The position numbers and the translations under genes were made by a program. DNA of 64,000 nt from Lachnoclostridium sp. An138 (GTDB lineage Bacteria > Bacillota > Clostridia > Lachnospirales > Lachnospiraceae): assembly GCF_002160765.1 (NCBI RefSeq), contig NZ_NFLF01000013.1, positions 46,724 to 110,723 of the forward strand, given 5' to 3'. Under the pieces are notes generated by a model. That model worked only from the letters and a program-made list of their open reading frames with translations, made no database searches and was not told where the DNA came from. Shown in pieces: positions 46,209 to 53,119 of this stretch. Numbering within the stretch: the first letter of the stretch is position 1; every line of letters begins with the position of its first letter.

Positions 46209-46304
46209 GCTTGCACAAAACGGCAAGCAATTCGAGTGTGGGCACACTCGAAATTTTTGCAGGGCCGAGGGCCCCGCAAAAATGCTTGTTGGGGAGCTCC
46301 CCAA
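46209..46304. other. Candidate oriT: four consecutive hairpins
   Basis: GCTTGC/GCAAGC (46209-46228), TTCGAGTGTG/CACACTCGAA (46231-46252), TTTTTGC-GGGCC/GGCCC-GCAAAAA (46254-46282) and the perfect palindrome TTGGGGAGCTCCCCAA (46289-46304). They lie between the relaxase gene 3' end and the XRE gene, followed by palindrome copy 3. Position and hairpin density fit an origin of transfer; the nick site is not identified. Confidence 0.5.
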
Positions 46305-46313
46305 ACCCGCCGG

Positions 46314-46338
46314 ACTTCTGGACAATTTGTCCAGAAGT
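46314..46338. repeat. ICE palindrome copy 3
   Basis: Perfect form with 12-base arms ACTTCTGGACAA / TTGTCCAGAAGT around one T, 24 bases after the relaxase stop. Confidence 0.9.
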
Positions 46339-46361
46339 CCCTGGTTGTCTGCGTCCCGGAG

Positions 46362-47768
46362 CTATCGCTCCTGGGCCTTATTTTCTCGCCCGTCCGTATG
46401 GCCGAGCAGATGGTCAATGTTCGCCTTGACCGCAACAGCCTGCCGCATATCCGCCTGGGCCTTGCGGTATTCAGCATAGAGGGCCTTTTTCTTTTCGGAG
46501 AGCGCCCGCCGCTCCTTTTTCAGCGTGTCCATTTTCGGGAGCTTTGCGCCGCCCAGGAGATCGCTCATAGTAGCTTTGGCCGCCCGGTAGTCCGCCAGCT
46601 CCGCCTCGTGCTGGGCAAGATATTTTTTACTGTACCGGGCCGCCTTGTAACCATCGAACACGGGCCGTGTCTTTGCGTACTGTACCACCGCACCCATGAG
46701 CTCGGAAGTTTTGGCAAGGGCGGCCTCCGTGTCACGCAGCTCCCTGGCCAGCTTGTGGGCGCGATCTACCGCCGCCTCGGTGCTGGCCGCCAGCGCGTCA
46801 TAATCCATCAGATCATGCTCCCGGAGATACTGGAGCGCGGCGGCCATCTGTTTGAGGTTGTAAACTTTGGCCCACCGTTCATAGGCCGGGCCCTTGCCCT
46901 GGGCCATGCGCTCTTGAATGTCGATGATCAGATTGACGCGCCGGGGCGGAGCTGGGCTGTCCTTCGGGAGCTCCGGGATCGGACGCTCCCCGGCAATCAC
47001 TGCCCGGATGTCATCGGGATCAAAGCCGGGGCCCAGGACAGAAGCCCGCAGGCGGGTGTACTTATCCTGCCCAGGAGCCAGGAACGAGATCACGCCGCCC
47101 CGCCCATGCTTCACCGCAAAGCCGGACTCCTCCATAAACCGCAGGAACGCCGGGAAGTCGGCGGGCTTTTTCCCCAGGGCCTCCACGATGGCCAGACGCA
47201 CCCTCTGTTGTGCGGTGGGCGGCTTTTCTCCAATCCACTGGCCATAATGGAGAAAGCGGCCCTTGCTGTGCTGTTTGGGATTTTGGATAACAGACAGCTC
47301 GTGCTCAATGCACACCCGGTCAGAGAGCCGCCGCACCGCAAAGCTGGAGCCGATGAAGTTGTGAAACTTCCGGGAGCAGTCCTGGGCCGTGGAGTTGTAA
47401 TAAATGTGATTATGAATGTGCCCCTTGTCGATGTGGGTACAGACGAAAAACTGGTACTTGCCCTTTGTCCAGCGCATGGCCGTTTCATAGCCGATTTTGT
47501 TGGCCTCCTCCGGCGTGACCTCACCGGGAGGGAACGCCTGCCGGATCTGAAAGAACAGGGCCCCGCGCTCCACGGCCCGGCCCGTTTCCGCCTGGTACTG
47601 GCTTTTTGTCAGGAGAAACTCAGCGGGGGCCGATGCCGGATCGCAGAGGTAGGCAGACACAGCCCCCAGCTTTTTCGGATTGAGCCCGTAGGCAAACCGA
47701 TCCTCCATCGTCTGGACAGCCGTTTTCCCCGCCGCTACCTTGTAGGGCCGGATGTAAGTTGTAGCGAT
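46362..47768 (-). CDS. MobP-type relaxase (ICE)
   Basis: About 468 aa. Nicks oriT and leads the transferred strand. The relaxase motif with metal His is CTHIDKGHIHNHIYYNST near residue 110; the FHNFIGSS block and a coiled C-terminal region follow. Start: AAAGGAGG lies seven bases before an in-frame ATC (47768) that opens IATTYIRPYKVAAGKTAVQT; the first ATG (47708, MEDRFAYG) has no RBS and would drop 20 conserved residues. I recall homologues beginning MATTYIRPYK, so ATC appears to replace ATG. Confidence 0.85.
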   Translation of the reverse strand: MATTYIRPYKVAAGKTAVQTMEDRFAYGLNPKKLGAVSAYLCDPASAPAEFLLTKSQYQAETGRAVERGALFFQIRQAFPPGEVTPEEANKIGYETAMRWTKGKYQFFVCTHIDKGHIHNHIYYNSTAQDCSRKFHNFIGSSFAVRRLSDRVCIEHELSVIQNPKQHSKGRFLHYGQWIGEKPPTAQQRVRLAIVEALGKKPADFPAFLRFMEESGFAVKHGRGGVISFLAPGQDKYTRLRASVLGPGFDPDDIRAVIAGERPIPELPKDSPAPPRRVNLIIDIQERMAQGKGPAYERWAKVYNLKQMAAALQYLREHDLMDYDALAASTEAAVDRAHKLARELRDTEAALAKTSELMGAVVQYAKTRPVFDGYKAARYSKKYLAQHEAELADYRAAKATMSDLLGGAKLPKMDTLKKERRALSEKKKALYAEYRKAQADMRQAVAVKANIDHLLGHTDGRENKAQER

Positions 47769-47829
47769 AGCCGCACCTCCTTTCCCAGCAGAAAAAGCGG
47801 GCGGCGGTCTGTTTCACCCGCCGCCCGGA

Positions 47830-47854
47830 ACTTCTGGACACTTTCTCCATAAGT
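47830..47854. repeat. ICE palindrome copy 4 (degenerate)
   Basis: ACTTCTGGACA, centre CTT, then TCTCCATAAGT: two mismatches in the right arm. Between the CD1845-like and relaxase genes. Confidence 0.8.
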
Positions 47855-47855
47855 A

Positions 47856-48146
47856 TCAGCTCGCCATAAAGTCCATCGCCGCATACTTCACACCATGCAG
47901 ACGCTCCACCAGCCAGCCGCCCAGGGCCGGGAGCCCAAAGGGGGAAACCAGGAACGCCAGCACAAACATGGCGATGCAGCCTACTGTCTGCCCGGCCAGC
48001 AGGCAGAGGATCGCCAGCAGGGACAGGCCCACACAAGCCACAATGCACACCGCCCCCGCCACGCAGGACAGGAACGTAAGCACCACCACAATGAGGATCA
48101 GGGCCAGGACAAAGGGAGCCGCGATGATTTTTAAGATTGTCCGCAT
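47856..48146 (-). CDS. CD1845-like small membrane protein
   Basis: 96 aa with two or three long hydrophobic segments (IIAAPFVLALILIVVVLTFL, GLSLLAILCLLAGQTVGCIAMFVLAFLVSPFGL) and a short tail LVERLHGVKYAAMDFMAS. It corresponds to the CD1845-family protein of clostridial conjugative transposons as I recall. ATG 48146 has AGGAGG upstream. It lies between mobC and the relaxase gene and probably belongs to the transfer apparatus, but its role is unknown. Confidence 0.8.
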   Translation of the reverse strand: MRTILKIIAAPFVLALILIVVVLTFLSCVAGAVCIVACVGLSLLAILCLLAGQTVGCIAMFVLAFLVSPFGLPALGGWLVERLHGVKYAAMDFMAS

Positions 48147-48239
48147 GGTTCATACCTCCTACAAAAGTTCGTTGTTCGCCTCTATATGTATATTATAACT
48201 CTGCGGGAGGGGGCCAACAAGGATGCCTCGGCTATCCCC

Positions 48240-48264
48240 ACCTCTGGACAAAATGTCCAGAAGT
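48240..48264. repeat. ICE palindrome copy 5
   Basis: ACCTCTGGACA, centre AAA, TGTCCAGAAGT (one centre change), between mobC and the CD1845-like gene. Confidence 0.9.
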
Positions 48265-48303
48265 CGAGATAGCCGGGGAACGGCAAAACCGCTCCCCGGC
48301 AGG

Positions 48304-48651
48304 TCAGAGCCGCACGATGGCGGAGAGCTTTTCCAGCAGATCGGAAAGGGGCCGCCACAGCTTTTCATAGTCCCGCTGGAGGGCTGTGATCTCCTCCGGG
48401 TAAATGCCGCCGTAGGTGTTCGCCTGGATCGCCACCTGGTTTAGATTGTTGGAGCACCGCCGCTGAAGCGACACCAGCTCCTGGACGGGCGACAGGTCAA
48501 CATGGAGCACATATCCATTGAGGGCCATTTTCCGCATATAGGCCCCCATATTGCGGATGCCCGCCTCGGCCATGCGCTCCCGGATCAGCGCCAGCTCCTC
48601 CTCGGACACCATCACATGGAGATGGATGGGGCGGCGGCGTTTCTTTGTCAC
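48304..48651 (-). CDS. mobC: Relaxosome accessory protein MobC
   Basis: 115 aa. A basic ribbon-helix-helix-like N-terminus (MTKKRRRPIHLHVMVSEEELALIRERM) is followed by the MobC segment ... SLQRRCSNNLNQVAIQANTYGGIYPEEI, the conserved NLNQIA-type block. It binds oriT and assists the relaxase. The start is GTG 48651, overlapping the stop of the 54-aa gene (GTGA), so translation is coupled. Confidence 0.9.
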   Translation of the reverse strand: MTKKRRRPIHLHVMVSEEELALIRERMAEAGIRNMGAYMRKMALNGYVLHVDLSPVQELVSLQRRCSNNLNQVAIQANTYGGIYPEEITALQRDYEKLWRPLSDLLEKLSAIVRL

Positions 48652-48812
48652 CGCTCCTCCCGTTCCAGGCTCCGGCAGACGCGGGGCGGTTCCTTTACCT
48701 TGTCCAGCGCCTTTTCCCGTTCCGGGGGCTGGGCGGGGATCGGCGTATTGAATACCCCGGAGAGCCGCAGGGCCTCCTGGTTGGCAAAATCCTGTTCACG
48801 CTTTTTGTCCAT
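48648..48812 (-). CDS. Small ICE protein upstream of mobC
   Basis: 54 aa (MDKKREQDFANQEALRLSGV ... RSLEREER). ATG 48812 has AGGAGG seven bases upstream, and the stop overlaps the mobC start. Highly charged, no membrane segment or known motif. Its coupling to mobC suggests a relaxosome or regulatory role. Confidence 0.65.
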   Translation of the reverse strand: MDKKREQDFANQEALRLSGVFNTPIPAQPPEREKALDKVKEPPRVCRSLEREER

Positions 48813-48822
48813 AATCTTCCTC

Positions 48823-49605
48823 CTATCTGTCGCCCCGGTCAGGGGCTTTCTTTTTGGGGCCGTCCGGGGCCCGGTGCTCCTGGGCCTCCCGCTGGGCCGC
48901 TTTCAGTTGCTCCGCAATCGGGGGCTGGCGTTTGGCTTCCTTGTGGGCCCGCGCCGCCTCCTGGCGTTCAATGCTGCGGACGCGGACGGCCAGTTGATCC
49001 GGGGTAATGTATTCTTTCACCACATAACTGCCGAAGTCCGGGTAGAACCACGTCAGCCGCTTTTGATCCGGGACGCGGTGAGCGTCCTCCCATTTTCCCA
49101 CCACCTGGGCCTGAGCATCCATCTGCCGCCGAATATCCAGGTTATTGCGGGAGGGCCGGAGCTCATAGTCCTGCATTTCCCGTTCCGTCAGGGGATGGGC
49201 ATAGGTGATGGCTCCCCACGCCTGGAACGCCTCGCCCGTCACTTGCTGGCGGGCAAAGTATAAATCCATGTGGACGGGGCGGTTAAAGTAGCTGTTCGGG
49301 TAGGTGCCGATGTCGATAGGCCGCTGGGTGGAGTAATACAGATAGGTTTCCTTGTCCGGGGCCTGTTCCACCTCCTGCACATGGTAGCGCCGCTGGTAGT
49401 CCCCGGCCCGGTTGAGTAAGTCCCGTTCTGCCTTATCCGGCTCATTCATATAGTGGCCCCAAAAGTAATCCCGGTGTCCGTCCTGCTCGTTAAACTGCCA
49501 TGTCACAAAGGGGTTAGGGGCCCTACTGTTTTCCCCCAGGGCAAAGCCGCATTGATTGTCAAACAGGATTGTGCGGCGGATCACATAGCCTTGATTTTCC
49601 TCCAG
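48823..49605 (-). CDS. ICE hypothetical protein with non-AUG start
   Basis: About 260 aa. I see no named domain; blocks such as NPFVTWQF, GHYMNEPDKAERD, YYSTQRPIDIGTYPNSYFNRPVHMDLYFARQ and AHPLTEREMQDYELRPS recur in proteins of gut ICEs as I recall, and the C-terminus is Lys/Arg/Glu rich. There is no in-frame ATG. AAGGAGG lies seven bases before CTG 49605 and four before ATT 49608; both open LEENQGYVIRR. GTG 49584 has no spaced RBS. Palindrome copy 6 is just upstream. Confidence 0.7.
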   Translation of the reverse strand: MEENQGYVIRRTILFDNQCGFALGENSRAPNPFVTWQFNEQDGHRDYFWGHYMNEPDKAERDLLNRAGDYQRRYHVQEVEQAPDKETYLYYSTQRPIDIGTYPNSYFNRPVHMDLYFARQQVTGEAFQAWGAITYAHPLTEREMQDYELRPSRNNLDIRRQMDAQAQVVGKWEDAHRVPDQKRLTWFYPDFGSYVVKEYITPDQLAVRVRSIERQEAARAHKEAKRQPPIAEQLKAAQREAQEHRAPDGPKKKAPDRGDR

Positions 49606-49630
49606 AATAACACCTCCTTAAATGTCCCGC

Positions 49631-49655
49631 ACCTCTGGACAAAGTGTCCAGAAGT
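49631..49655. repeat. ICE palindrome copy 6
   Basis: Identical to copy 1; about 25 bases upstream of the ribosome-binding site of the 260-aa gene. Confidence 0.9.
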
Positions 49656-49729
49656 GGCGGGGATAGATGTGGAAAGCATTTGAGCAAACCAGAGGTAAGC
49701 CATAGAAAGATACGGCCCACCCCAAAAGT

Positions 49730-49769
49730 GGCCCCGGAAAGCCTTGATACAAGCGGGTTTTCCGGGGCC
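49730..49769 (-). terminator. Hairpin after the Cys-rich gene
   Basis: Stem GGCCCCGGAAA / TTTCCGGGGCC with an 18-base loop, 15 bases after the stop of the Cys-rich protein gene. A U-run is weak on the minus strand, so attenuation rather than full termination is possible. Confidence 0.5.
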
Positions 49770-49783
49770 TAATTTTCCACACA

Positions 49784-50137
49784 TCACCTCCGCTTTTTCC
49801 GCATATAGTCCCGCTTTTGCCGCCGCAGGGCAATCCGGGCGCAGGACTCGGAACAGTAGGCCATGCGCCCATCAGCGGGGACAGCCCCGCCGCAGATGGG
49901 ACAGGGCTTAAACTCCGGCCTGGGCCCCTCGGTCAAGAGGGCCGCCTCCAGCGCCGGATCAAGGGGCAGGACGGCCTCCCGGAAGTAGCGGCAGTAAGCG
50001 CCCGTCCAGCATTTCCCCAGCATATAGCACTCACAGTCCAGGGGCAGACACCCGCACTCCCGGTCATAGTTGGCGCACCACTTTGTTACCAGGGCGCGGA
50101 TCGCCCTTTTTTCCTCGCGTGTCAGTTCACGGGCCAA
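49784..50137 (-). CDS. Cysteine-rich VLP-domain protein
   Basis: 117 aa. Cys residues cluster in WCANYDRECGCLPLDCECYMLGKCW and in a C-terminal ribbon CPICGGAVPADGRMAYCSESC, so it probably binds zinc or another metal; VLPLDPALEAALL is the conserved VLP stretch. The start is TTG 50137 (MARELTREEKRAIR), seven bases after GGAGG; upstream in-frame codons lie inside the previous gene. A homologous gene occurs in the IME at 62458. Function unknown. Confidence 0.78.
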   Translation of the reverse strand: MARELTREEKRAIRALVTKWCANYDRECGCLPLDCECYMLGKCWTGAYCRYFREAVLPLDPALEAALLTEGPRPEFKPCPICGGAVPADGRMAYCSESCARIALRRQKRDYMRKKRR

Positions 50138-50141
50138 GCCG

Positions 50142-50318
50142 TCACCTCCCGCCAGCCGGGGCCCGCATGAGCTCCCGGTAGCAGGACACACAGCCGATGC
50201 CCCGCCAGTAGGGACACCCGGAGCACCGGGAGCCCCTGGGCGGCTTTGCCGGGGCAGGAGCCTGGGGACGGGGCTTCTGCTTCATCATTTTTTCAAAGGG
50301 GCTGTCGGTAAACCTCAT
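50142..50318 (-). CDS. Small Cys-rich ICE protein
   Basis: 58 aa (MRFTDSPFEKMMKQKPRPQA ... LMRAPAGGR), with CSGCPYWRGIGCVSC near the C-terminus, a likely metal-binding motif. ATG 50318 overlaps the DUF4366 stop (ATGA); GAGGAG lies upstream. The stop is five bases from the TTG start of the next gene. Function unknown. Confidence 0.65.
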   Translation of the reverse strand: MRFTDSPFEKMMKQKPRPQAPAPAKPPRGSRCSGCPYWRGIGCVSCYRELMRAPAGGR

Positions 50319-51100
50319 TTTTCAGCCTCCTCTCCGTCATCGTCCTCCTCGTCCCAGGGCGGGCCGTCATCGTCCTCGTCCCCGTAGCCGTCCGGCCCGT
50401 CATAGTCATCCAGCTCCCCGCCGTAGTCCTCCTGGGGCTCGGCGGCTTTCTGCTGTTTGGGACGCAGTACCTTGAAATAGAACGCCGCGCCGCCGCCCAC
50501 TAAGGCCACGGCCAGCACTGCCAGGAGCATCCCCATGTTGCCGCCCGTTTCCGGCTCGGCCTCCTCCGGGGCGGGTTCCTCGGTTTCCGTGGGTTCCGGC
50601 TCCGGCTCAGCGCCCGCGCATTTATTCATATTGACCGAGCAGACGGCGCACTCCGTATTCACGGCACCCGCCGCGCATTTTTCAGAGCAGGAGCAGACCG
50701 CCTGCTCCACCCCGGCGGCCTCGGCTGCGGCCAGCAGATCGGCCTCGTCTACCACGCTGAAGAAGTAGGTTTCATACTGCTCGCCCTCCTCGTCCACGGG
50801 CTTGTCGTAGTCAATGACGATGTAAAAGGTATTCCCGCCCGCCGTCTGCACCGTAATAAACTGCTTGTTGGTGTGCTCGTCATAGAGCAGATCGCGGGTT
50901 ACAAGGTTGCCCTCCTCCGAAAAGCCCTCGCCCGGTTCGATGGTGGGCTCCGGCTCCGGGGCCTGGGTTTCCTCGGTCATGGTGGGATCACCATAGTCCG
51001 CGCCCTCGCCGCCGTCCGCATAGGCATAGGCCGGGACGCTAAATCCGCATAAAAGAACGGCGGCACACAGCGCCGCCGCCATCACCCGAAAGCGTTTCAT
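50315..51100 (-). CDS. DUF4366 (CD1107-family) mobile-element protein
   Basis: 261 aa. Signal sequence MKRFRVMAAALCAAVLLCGFSVPAYA, then an acidic Pro/Glu/Thr-rich extracellular part, a beta-rich block (ITVQTAGGNTFYIVIDYDKPV), a Cys cluster (CSCSEKCAAG...CAVCSVNMNKC), a C-terminal membrane segment (MGMLLAVLAVALVGGGAAFYFKV) and an acidic cytoplasmic tail. This architecture matches the CD1107-family surface protein of clostridial conjugative transposons. ATG 51100; TTG 51106 is an alternative. Likely part of the cell-surface transfer structure. Confidence 0.88.
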   Translation of the reverse strand: MKRFRVMAAALCAAVLLCGFSVPAYAYADGGEGADYGDPTMTEETQAPEPEPTIEPGEGFSEEGNLVTRDLLYDEHTNKQFITVQTAGGNTFYIVIDYDKPVDEEGEQYETYFFSVVDEADLLAAAEAAGVEQAVCSCSEKCAAGAVNTECAVCSVNMNKCAGAEPEPEPTETEEPAPEEAEPETGGNMGMLLAVLAVALVGGGAAFYFKVLRPKQQKAAEPQEDYGGELDDYDGPDGYGDEDDDGPPWDEEDDDGEEAEK

Positions 51101-51102
51101 CT

Positions 51103-51354
51103 TCAATTTTCCTCCTTTCCGCCATCCTCGGACTTCTGGACACTTTGTCCAGAAGTGCCGTCCCGGAGCCGCTGGAGCACCAGGGGGAGCTCCTCCAGGG
51201 AAATGCTCATGCCCCGCACGATGTCCACGATCTCGCTGTTTTCGGCCTCCTGCTTGTTCTTTTCCAGCTCCTTGAGCCGGGCCTGCTGTTCGCTGATTTT
51301 GGCCTTGACCTTATCAATCTCGGCCTGGATTTTCTGGCTTTTGCTTACCGCCAT
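51103..51354 (-). CDS. DUF4315 coiled-coil protein with in-frame palindrome
   Basis: 83 aa. Residues 1-45 are a Lys/Glu-rich coiled coil (IQAEIDKVKAKISEQQARLKELEKNKQ); residues 45-65 give the DUF4315 end (IVDIVRGMSISLEELPLVLQRL). The last 18 residues, GTSGQSVQKSEDGGKEEN, are partly encoded by palindrome copy 7, which replaces or extends the normal C-terminus. ATG 51354 has GGAGG upstream. Function unknown; always beside the CD1107/CD1108 genes. Confidence 0.85.
   Translation of the reverse strand: MAVSKSQKIQAEIDKVKAKISEQQARLKELEKNKQEAENSEIVDIVRGMSISLEELPLVLQRLRDGTSGQSVQKSEDGGKEEN
51132..51156. repeat. ICE palindrome copy 7 (in coding sequence)
   Basis: Full form ACTTCTGGACA, CTT, TGTCCAGAAGT, in frame near the 3' end of the DUF4315 gene, encoding TSGQSVQKS. 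Confidence 0.9.
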
Positions 51355-51367
51355 AGATACCTCCTTA

Positions 51368-53119
51368 TCAGGGTAAACGCCCGTAGGCGTAAAAATGAGA
51401 TTGCCAGTAACTTGTATTCAAATTTGCATATTGGATGGGATCGCCACAGTGGATCATCATCCCGTCCCCCACATAGATGCCACAGTGGGACACGCCCGCC
51501 GTGTCATAGGTGCCGACAAAGAACACCAGATCGCCGGGCTTTGGATTGCTGGTAGGGGTACAGATGTTATAGAGCCCCTGAGCCCCCAGGCGGCCCACAT
51601 TCCAGCCGGAGTGATTGATCACCCAAGACACGAAGCCGGAGCAATCAAAGGACGTGGCCGGACTGGAGCCTCCCCACACATAGGGATAGCCCAGGTATTT
51701 CTCCGCCTCGGTGAGCATGGCCGCAAAGGTTTCATCGTCCAGATATTCCCCCGGCACGTCATATCCGGCGGGCGGGTTGGTAACGTATTTCCCCACATAG
51801 GCCGACTCCGGGAACAGGTCAGGCCGGTTTCCCAGGGTGGACATATAGAGGGAGTACCGGGACATCTGCTCCTCGTTCATCATTTCCAGGGGCAGATGGG
51901 ACAGGTTGCGGTTTTCCAGCGTGACATAACAGATATAGTAATTGTAGGGCACCTCTACCGTGTAGGAGTTGCCCTCGCTGTCCGTTCGGCTTTCCGTCCG
52001 ATAGCGCACCTCAACCACCACATCCTCGGTGAGAATGTACTGGCGGTCAAAGAGGGTTTCCCGCGTCCCCTGCACCTGATCCAGCGTCCATGCCCCCTCA
52101 TGAAGCACAGACAGAATGGAGATCAGCACATAGGGATCGTGCTCAATGCTGTCCAAGTCGAAGTGATACTCGTCATAGTCATGGGTGCTTTCGTAGCTGT
52201 CCAGGTAGTCCTGGAGCTCCGCCTCCATGCCGCAGTAGGCCGCCTCCGCCGCCAGCATTTCCTCGTCCTGGGATGGGTAAGTAGTCGCGCCCACCGCGCC
52301 CGCCCCGGCGTTGCCAAGCGTCACCAGGGAGGACGAACAGGACTGCATCATAAAGAGCAGGAGTACACAGGCCAGGGCCAGCACTACCCCTACGGGATGC
52401 CGCTTCACAAAGCCCACCGCCTTTGCCCCGGCCTTTTCCGTGGCGGCGGCTGTCTTTTTCGCCGCGCCTGCCGCCCCGGTCTTGACCGCCTGCCGCGCCC
52501 GCTTCTGGTACTGCTTTTTCAAGCGGTGCCTGCGCCACATCCGGGAAACGGGGTTGCCGGACATCTCCGGGTGTTCCTGGGCGGCCATGCGGAAGTGATA
52601 GTCCGCCGTGGCCTTGACATATTTTGACTCAGCCCGCTGGACGGCCTTTGCCGGGTGTTCCCGGACTTTCCGCTTCACAAACCGGGAGCCATGCCGCAGG
52701 GCGGCCTCGCCCACCAGCTCGGAGCGGTGGGCCCCCTCGATGCCCACGTTTTCCTGCTCGTTCTCATAAATCTTCCCATGTACAAAACCGTGAGCGGCCC
52801 CGCCAGCGGCGCGGCCCACCCGCCGGATGGGGCCTGGCTTTTTCGGGGGCTTCTGTTTTGCCAGCTTGTCTTTGGCCGCCTCCAGCTTTTCCCCGCGCTT
52901 TTCCATGCGGAGCTTAGAAGCGGCGGCCTGTTCCTGTTTGCTTTTCTGCCGGAACTTTGACTTGTGGACACTTTGTCCAGAAGTGCCCTCTGTCCCGGCA
53001 CCGCCTGGAGAGCCGTCCCCAGCGGCCCCGGAAGAAGCGCCGCCGGGATCGGCGGGCTCCTCCCAGGAGCCGGGGCGCTCCCTGGGCTCTTGTTCGGGTT
53101 TATTCGGTTTTCGCTTCAT
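51368..53119 (-). CDS. CD1108-type NlpC/P60 transfer protein
   Basis: 583 aa. The basic cytoplasmic N-terminus (1-265) is followed by a membrane segment (PVGVVLALACVLLLFMMQSC, about 270) and an extracellular part with an NlpC/P60 endopeptidase domain: nucleophile Cys in SFDCSGFVSWV, His in VSHCGIYVGDG and a third polar residue in MIHCG. It would open the wall for the conjugation channel. Residues about 45-54 (GTSGQSVHKS) come from palindrome copy 8. It overlaps the VirB4 gene by 20 bases. Confidence 0.9.
   Translation of the reverse strand: MKRKPNKPEQEPRERPGSWEEPADPGGASSGAAGDGSPGGAGTEGTSGQSVHKSKFRQKSKQEQAAASKLRMEKRGEKLEAAKDKLAKQKPPKKPGPIRRVGRAAGGAAHGFVHGKIYENEQENVGIEGAHRSELVGEAALRHGSRFVKRKVREHPAKAVQRAESKYVKATADYHFRMAAQEHPEMSGNPVSRMWRRHRLKKQYQKRARQAVKTGAAGAAKKTAAATEKAGAKAVGFVKRHPVGVVLALACVLLLFMMQSCSSSLVTLGNAGAGAVGATTYPSQDEEMLAAEAAYCGMEAELQDYLDSYESTHDYDEYHFDLDSIEHDPYVLISILSVLHEGAWTLDQVQGTRETLFDRQYILTEDVVVEVRYRTESRTDSEGNSYTVEVPYNYYICYVTLENRNLSHLPLEMMNEEQMSRYSLYMSTLGNRPDLFPESAYVGKYVTNPPAGYDVPGEYLDDETFAAMLTEAEKYLGYPYVWGGSSPATSFDCSGFVSWVINHSGWNVGRLGAQGLYNICTPTSNPKPGDLVFFVGTYDTAGVSHCGIYVGDGMMIHCGDPIQYANLNTSYWQSHFYAYGRLP
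52960..52984. repeat. ICE palindrome copy 8 (in coding sequence)
   Basis: ACTTGTGGACA, CTT, TGTCCAGAAGT (one change), in frame near the N-terminus of the CD1108-type gene, encoding TSGQSVHKS. Confidence 0.88.

Noticed and set aside
49581..49787. 68-codon minus-strand frame running through palindrome copy 6 (reads SGHFVQRCG)
   Set aside because: It overlaps the hairpin after the Cys-rich gene and the RBS of the 260-aa gene, and its own RBS is only two bases from ATG. Possible but not supported.
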